NCBI GenBank assembly: GCA_900545075.1
Contig: UQXT01000093.1
Coordinates: 1-7,492 of the forward strand
DNA: 7,492 nucleotides
Direction: 5' to 3'
From: an uncultured Collinsella sp.
GTDB lineage: Bacteria > Actinomycetota > Coriobacteriia > Coriobacteriales > Coriobacteriaceae
The notes under the pieces were generated by a model that saw only the letters and a program-made list of their open reading frames with translations, did no database searches and was not told the origin of the DNA. A program made the translations under genes and the position numbers. This document shows, piece after piece, positions 4,759-7,492 of this stretch. The stretch's first letter is position 1, and each line of letters begins with the position of its first letter.

Positions 4759-6871
4759 CTAGGCTTGGTCGGCGCCCGCTGTCTCTAAACCGATCAAACG
4801 GAACGGGTCTGCCACGCCACCGATCGACTTTTGGAGCTCGCGCTGGCGCTGAGAATCTTGCATCGCTTGCATCGTCAGCACACGGCGTGCTTCATCGTCG
4901 AGCGACCGGTCCTGGCGAAGCTTGGCCTGTGCGGCGCGCATGCGGCGCTTGATGGTGTAGAGCTCGAGGGTATCAAGCATAAACACGATGTTCGTCTCGG
5001 TGGGGTGCTTGCTCGTCGACGAAATGCGCCCGGCGCTGACAAGCGACGCTGCCTCGGGGCACACCGCGCGCGCCGCATCCATGCACGCCGTGGGATCGGT
5101 GCCCGGCGGCGTCGCGAGCACGGCCCACGCGATGGACTCGTGGCGCGGGTCCACCCACTCGATCGAGCAGATGCGGTCGGCATACGTGCGGAACAGGTCG
5201 GGGTAGCTCGTGAGCATCGTCAGCAGCTCGCGCTCCCCCGCCAAAGACTTTCGCTCCAGGTCGGTCAGCACGATCGGCATCGTCGGTGACGCAGACGCGT
5301 CCGTTGCATCGGCCACCGGCGCCGCGCCATCCAACCCAACCGGCACATCGATTGGCGGCATGTCATCGACGACCTCGACCGGCGCAGCCCCGTAGGCCTC
5401 GAGCGGAACATAGTCGTACGGTTCTTCCTCGACCGGCGTGGACACCGGCGGCGTCGCCCCCGACGCCCAAGCACCGCGAGACGCCCCCTGCGAACCAGAC
5501 GCCCGACCGCCCGCGCTGCCTGCACGCTCGGCCTGCGCCCGCTGGCGCTCGTAGTTCTGCTCGCGACGACGCTCGGCGTCCTCGCGTTTGGCAACATTGC
5601 GAAACACACGGCCCGAGCTCGAGCGCACCGTCTCCAGATCCAAACCCAGCAGGTCGGCAATCTGGATAAAGTACGTATCGATCATGTAGCTATCGCGCAG
5701 CGGATAGATAAGCGTCAGCGCATCCTCGAGCGCTTTGGCACGACCGCCCGGCGTGGTAATGTCGCTCGACTCCTGCAGTGAGCGGTACACAAAGTCCATG
5801 AGGGGCTCGGCGGCGTCGATGCGCGCCTGTAGTGCCTCGCCGCCATGCGCGGTGATGAACTCCATGGGGTCGTTGCCGTCGGGAAGCACCACGCAGCGCA
5901 GATCCATCGAATCCTGCTCGATAAACTGAATCGCGCGGCGTGCAGCCTTTTGACCGGCGGCATCGCCGTCGAACATATACACGATGCGCTTGGCAAAACG
6001 GGTGAGCGTCTTTACATGATGTTCCGTCAGCGCCGTACCCAGCGTGGCGACGACGTTTTTGATCCCTGCCTCCCAGCAGGCGATGCAATCGGTATATCCC
6101 TCAACCACGATGGCGGTATCCTGCGCGACGATAAACTCCTTGGCCCAGTTAAAGCCGTAGAGGTTTCGCTTTTTATGGAACACGCTCGTCTCGGCGGTGT
6201 TGAGGTATTTAGGCTGGCCATCGCCCATAATGCGCCCGCCAAAGGCGATGTTATGACCCTGCTCGTCAAAGATGGGAAACATCACACGGTCGTAAAAACG
6301 GTCGGCAAGCTGCCCGCGCCCACGGCTCACGGCCACGTTGGCGTCGATCATCTCCTGCGGGGTAAAGCCCGCCTGCGACAGATGCGACACCAGCGCGTTG
6401 CGGCCCGGCGCAAAGCCCAGGCAGTAGCGGCGGCAGACGTCGCCGCCCATACCGCGGCTGGCGAAGTACTCGCGCGGACGGCTGTCCTTACCGCGCATGA
6501 GCATGGTGTGGTAGAACTGGGCGGTCTCGGCGCACAGATCGTAGATGCGGGCACGCTTGGTGCCGCGCTCGCGGCGATCTCCGGTGTCATGCAGCTCAAT
6601 ACCCGCGCGATCGGCCAAGTAACGGATTGACTCGGGAAAGCTCAGGTTCTCGCGCTTCATGATGTAGGTGAAGACGTCGCCGCCCTCCACAACCAAAGCA
6701 GTGCCACACCTGCGTGGCGGGGATAATGTGGAAGGACGGCGTCTTCTCGCCATGGAAGGGGCAGCAGCCCCAAAACTCATGGCCGCGGGGCTTGAGCTCA
6801 ACCGTTTCCTGCACGATGGCAACCAGGTCGGATGCAGCGCGCACCTGGTCTTTTTCCTCATCGCTAATCAC
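4759..6871 (-). CDS. dnaG: DNA primase DnaG, interrupted by a frameshift near 6687
   Basis: DnaG makes RNA primers at the replication fork together with the DnaB helicase. The GTG start at 6871 overlaps the ribF end by 8 nt. The CHC2 zinc domain (residues 1-62) carries C37PFH40 and C58FGC61. The frame then runs on into unrelated sequence and stops near 6596. The remainder is open in another frame from EGGDVFTYIM to the stop at 4759. Restoring 2 nt gives 704 residues, slightly longer than typical primases. In that numbering the Toprim domain has IVVEGYTDC (Glu258), MFDGDAAGQ (Asp302 and Asp304) and LPDGNDPMEF. Residues about 430-530 form a charged, then Gly/Ala/Pro-rich linker. The C-terminal helicase-binding domain starts near LTDLERKSLAGERELL. 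As written, no product contains both the zinc and the catalytic domains. Identity is secure; whether the break is biological is doubtful. Confidence 0.93.
6684..6691 (-). other. dnaG: Frameshift site in dnaG (apparent loss of one GA dinucleotide)
   Basis: The coding strand reads TGT GGA GGG CGG CGA CGT, giving CGGRRR. Inserting one GA gives TGT GGA GAG GGC GGC GAC GTC, which is CGEGGDV, the conserved junction after the last zinc ligand. A GAGA to GA contraction is therefore the simplest single change. Skipping one base would also rejoin the frames but would drop a conserved glycine. Confidence 0.85.
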
Positions 6872-7492
6872 GGATGCTCACCCCCTGATCGCCCAAGTTG
6901 TGACGAATATCCTCGATATTACCCTCGACGGTCGCGATCAACTCATCCAGCGAATCGAACACACGCGAGGGACGCAGCCAGCGCGTAAACGCCAGCGAAA
7001 CGGAAGCGCCGTACAGGTCGCCCGTATAACCAATTAAATTAGCCTCGAGATGCGCAGATGCCGCATCGTCAGCATACGTTGGCGGCAGGCCGACGTTCAC
7101 AGCAGCGGGCCACGCGGTGTCATCGACCAGCACCAGACCCTCATACACGCCATCGGATGGCACCTGAATGCTGTCGGGAACCTGCAAGTTTGCCGTGGGA
7201 AAGCCCATGCCAGAACCCTCGTGACGGCCGCGAATAACACCGCCACGCACCATATACGGACGGCCGAGTAACCCAGCAGCAAGCTCCACATGGCCCTGTC
7301 CCAGCTCATGACGAATGCGGGTGGCGCAAATGGCCTCACCGCCCTCGCAAAGCAGGTCGTGACCATACACGTCAACGCCGTGCTCGGCACCCCAGGAGCG
7401 CATCTCGGCAACACCAGAAGCACCGCCACGACCCAGCCTAAAGTCACTGCCAACGCGAATCGATCGAATGTCGACCAGACGCGACACCAGCG
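6864..7492 (-). CDS. ribF: Bifunctional riboflavin kinase/FAD synthetase RibF, C-terminal part (5' end outside window)
   Basis: RibF converts riboflavin to FMN and then FAD. The frame is open to the right edge, so about 209 residues of the roughly 300-residue protein are present. The GTG at 7487 is an internal codon, not the start. The visible part begins in the adenylyltransferase domain (IRVGSDFRLGRGG, a match to the VGxDFRFG element) and then ATRIRHELGQGHVELAAGLLGRPY, quoted here only as a landmark. The riboflavin kinase domain follows: GMGFPTANL (the PTAN nucleotide/Mg site), SDGVYEG, AVNVGLPPT, and LEANLIGYTGDLYG with the catalytic-type Glu. The nucleotidyltransferase HxGH motif lies outside the window. 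The stop at 6864-6866 lies inside the dnaG start region, so translation of the two is probably coupled. The GGGGG within its final codons may serve as the dnaG ribosome-binding site. Confidence 0.93.
   Translation of the reverse strand, partial: LVSRLVDIRSIRVGSDFRLGRGGASGVAEMRSWGAEHGVDVYGHDLLCEGGEAICATRIRHELGQGHVELAAGLLGRPYMVRGGVIRGRHEGSGMGFPTANLQVPDSIQVPSDGVYEGLVLVDDTAWPAAVNVGLPPTYADDAASAHLEANLIGYTGDLYGASVSLAFTRWLRPSRVFDSLDELIATVEGNIEDIRHNLGDQGVSIRD

Noticed and set aside
6684..6691. Programmed ribosomal frameshifting in dnaG
   Set aside because: There is no slippery heptamer, no stop codon at the shift point and no evident stimulatory structure. A 2-base contraction is a simpler explanation.
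4759..6861. A 700-residue primase starting at ATG 6861 in the downstream frame
   Set aside because: Its first 57 or so residues are an out-of-frame reading of the zinc domain (Ser/Pro/Arg-rich, no homology). The true N-terminus is in the other frame, from GTG 6871.
1..7492. CRISPR arrays, insertion sequences, toxin-antitoxin or defence genes, riboswitches
   Set aside because: I saw no regularly spaced repeats, transposase motifs or defence domains. The gaps are too short, and the one upstream place for an FMN riboswitch (before ribF) lies outside the window.

Overview
No undescribed system is visible here. The window is housekeeping chromosome from a GC-rich, Gram-positive-type bacterium. 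The protein sequences (RpoD, the Asp23/FakA pair and a RibF-DnaG-RpoD gene block) look to me like Coriobacteriia, most likely a Collinsella. That assignment comes from recalled family resemblance, not from a search. Every gene lies on the minus strand, so transcription runs from high to low coordinates.

Layout in transcription order. (1) The C-terminal part of ribF (riboflavin kinase/FAD synthetase, cut by the right edge) overlaps the start of dnaG (primase) by 8 nt. After about 110 nt comes rpoD (primary sigma factor), which ends in a strong hairpin terminator at 3255-3284. (2) A 160-bp gap follows. It holds that terminator, a separate 10-bp-arm palindrome at 3220-3247 that looks REP-like, and a strong TATAAT promoter with upstream A-tracts for a single tRNA-Asn(GTT) gene, which has its own terminator. 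(3) A second gene set follows: an Asp23/YloU-family protein, a FakA/YloV-type DhaL-domain kinase, and the N-terminal 270 codons of recG, which runs off the left edge. No stretch over 300 bp lacks a gene.

The blocks fit known conserved neighbourhoods. Asp23 (yloU), the DAK2 kinase (yloV/fakA) and recG are neighbours in many Gram-positives. dnaG-rpoD is the core of the classical macromolecular-synthesis operon. Having ribF directly upstream and translationally overlapping dnaG suggests that the truB-ribF type cluster has been joined to it; this is inference, because the upstream genes are outside the window.

The most important anomaly is that dnaG is not open in a single frame. The zinc-binding domain (CPFH...CFGC) is in one frame and the rest of the primase is in another. 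The break is at 6684-6691, and restoring one GA dinucleotide (GGAGGG to GGAGAGGG on the coding strand) rejoins the expected CGEGGDVF motif and gives an intact 704-residue protein. Because dnaG is essential, a sequencing or assembly error is the leading explanation. Two starts also need correction by Shine-Dalgarno position: rpoD at GTG 4648 and the Asp23 gene at GTG 2866.
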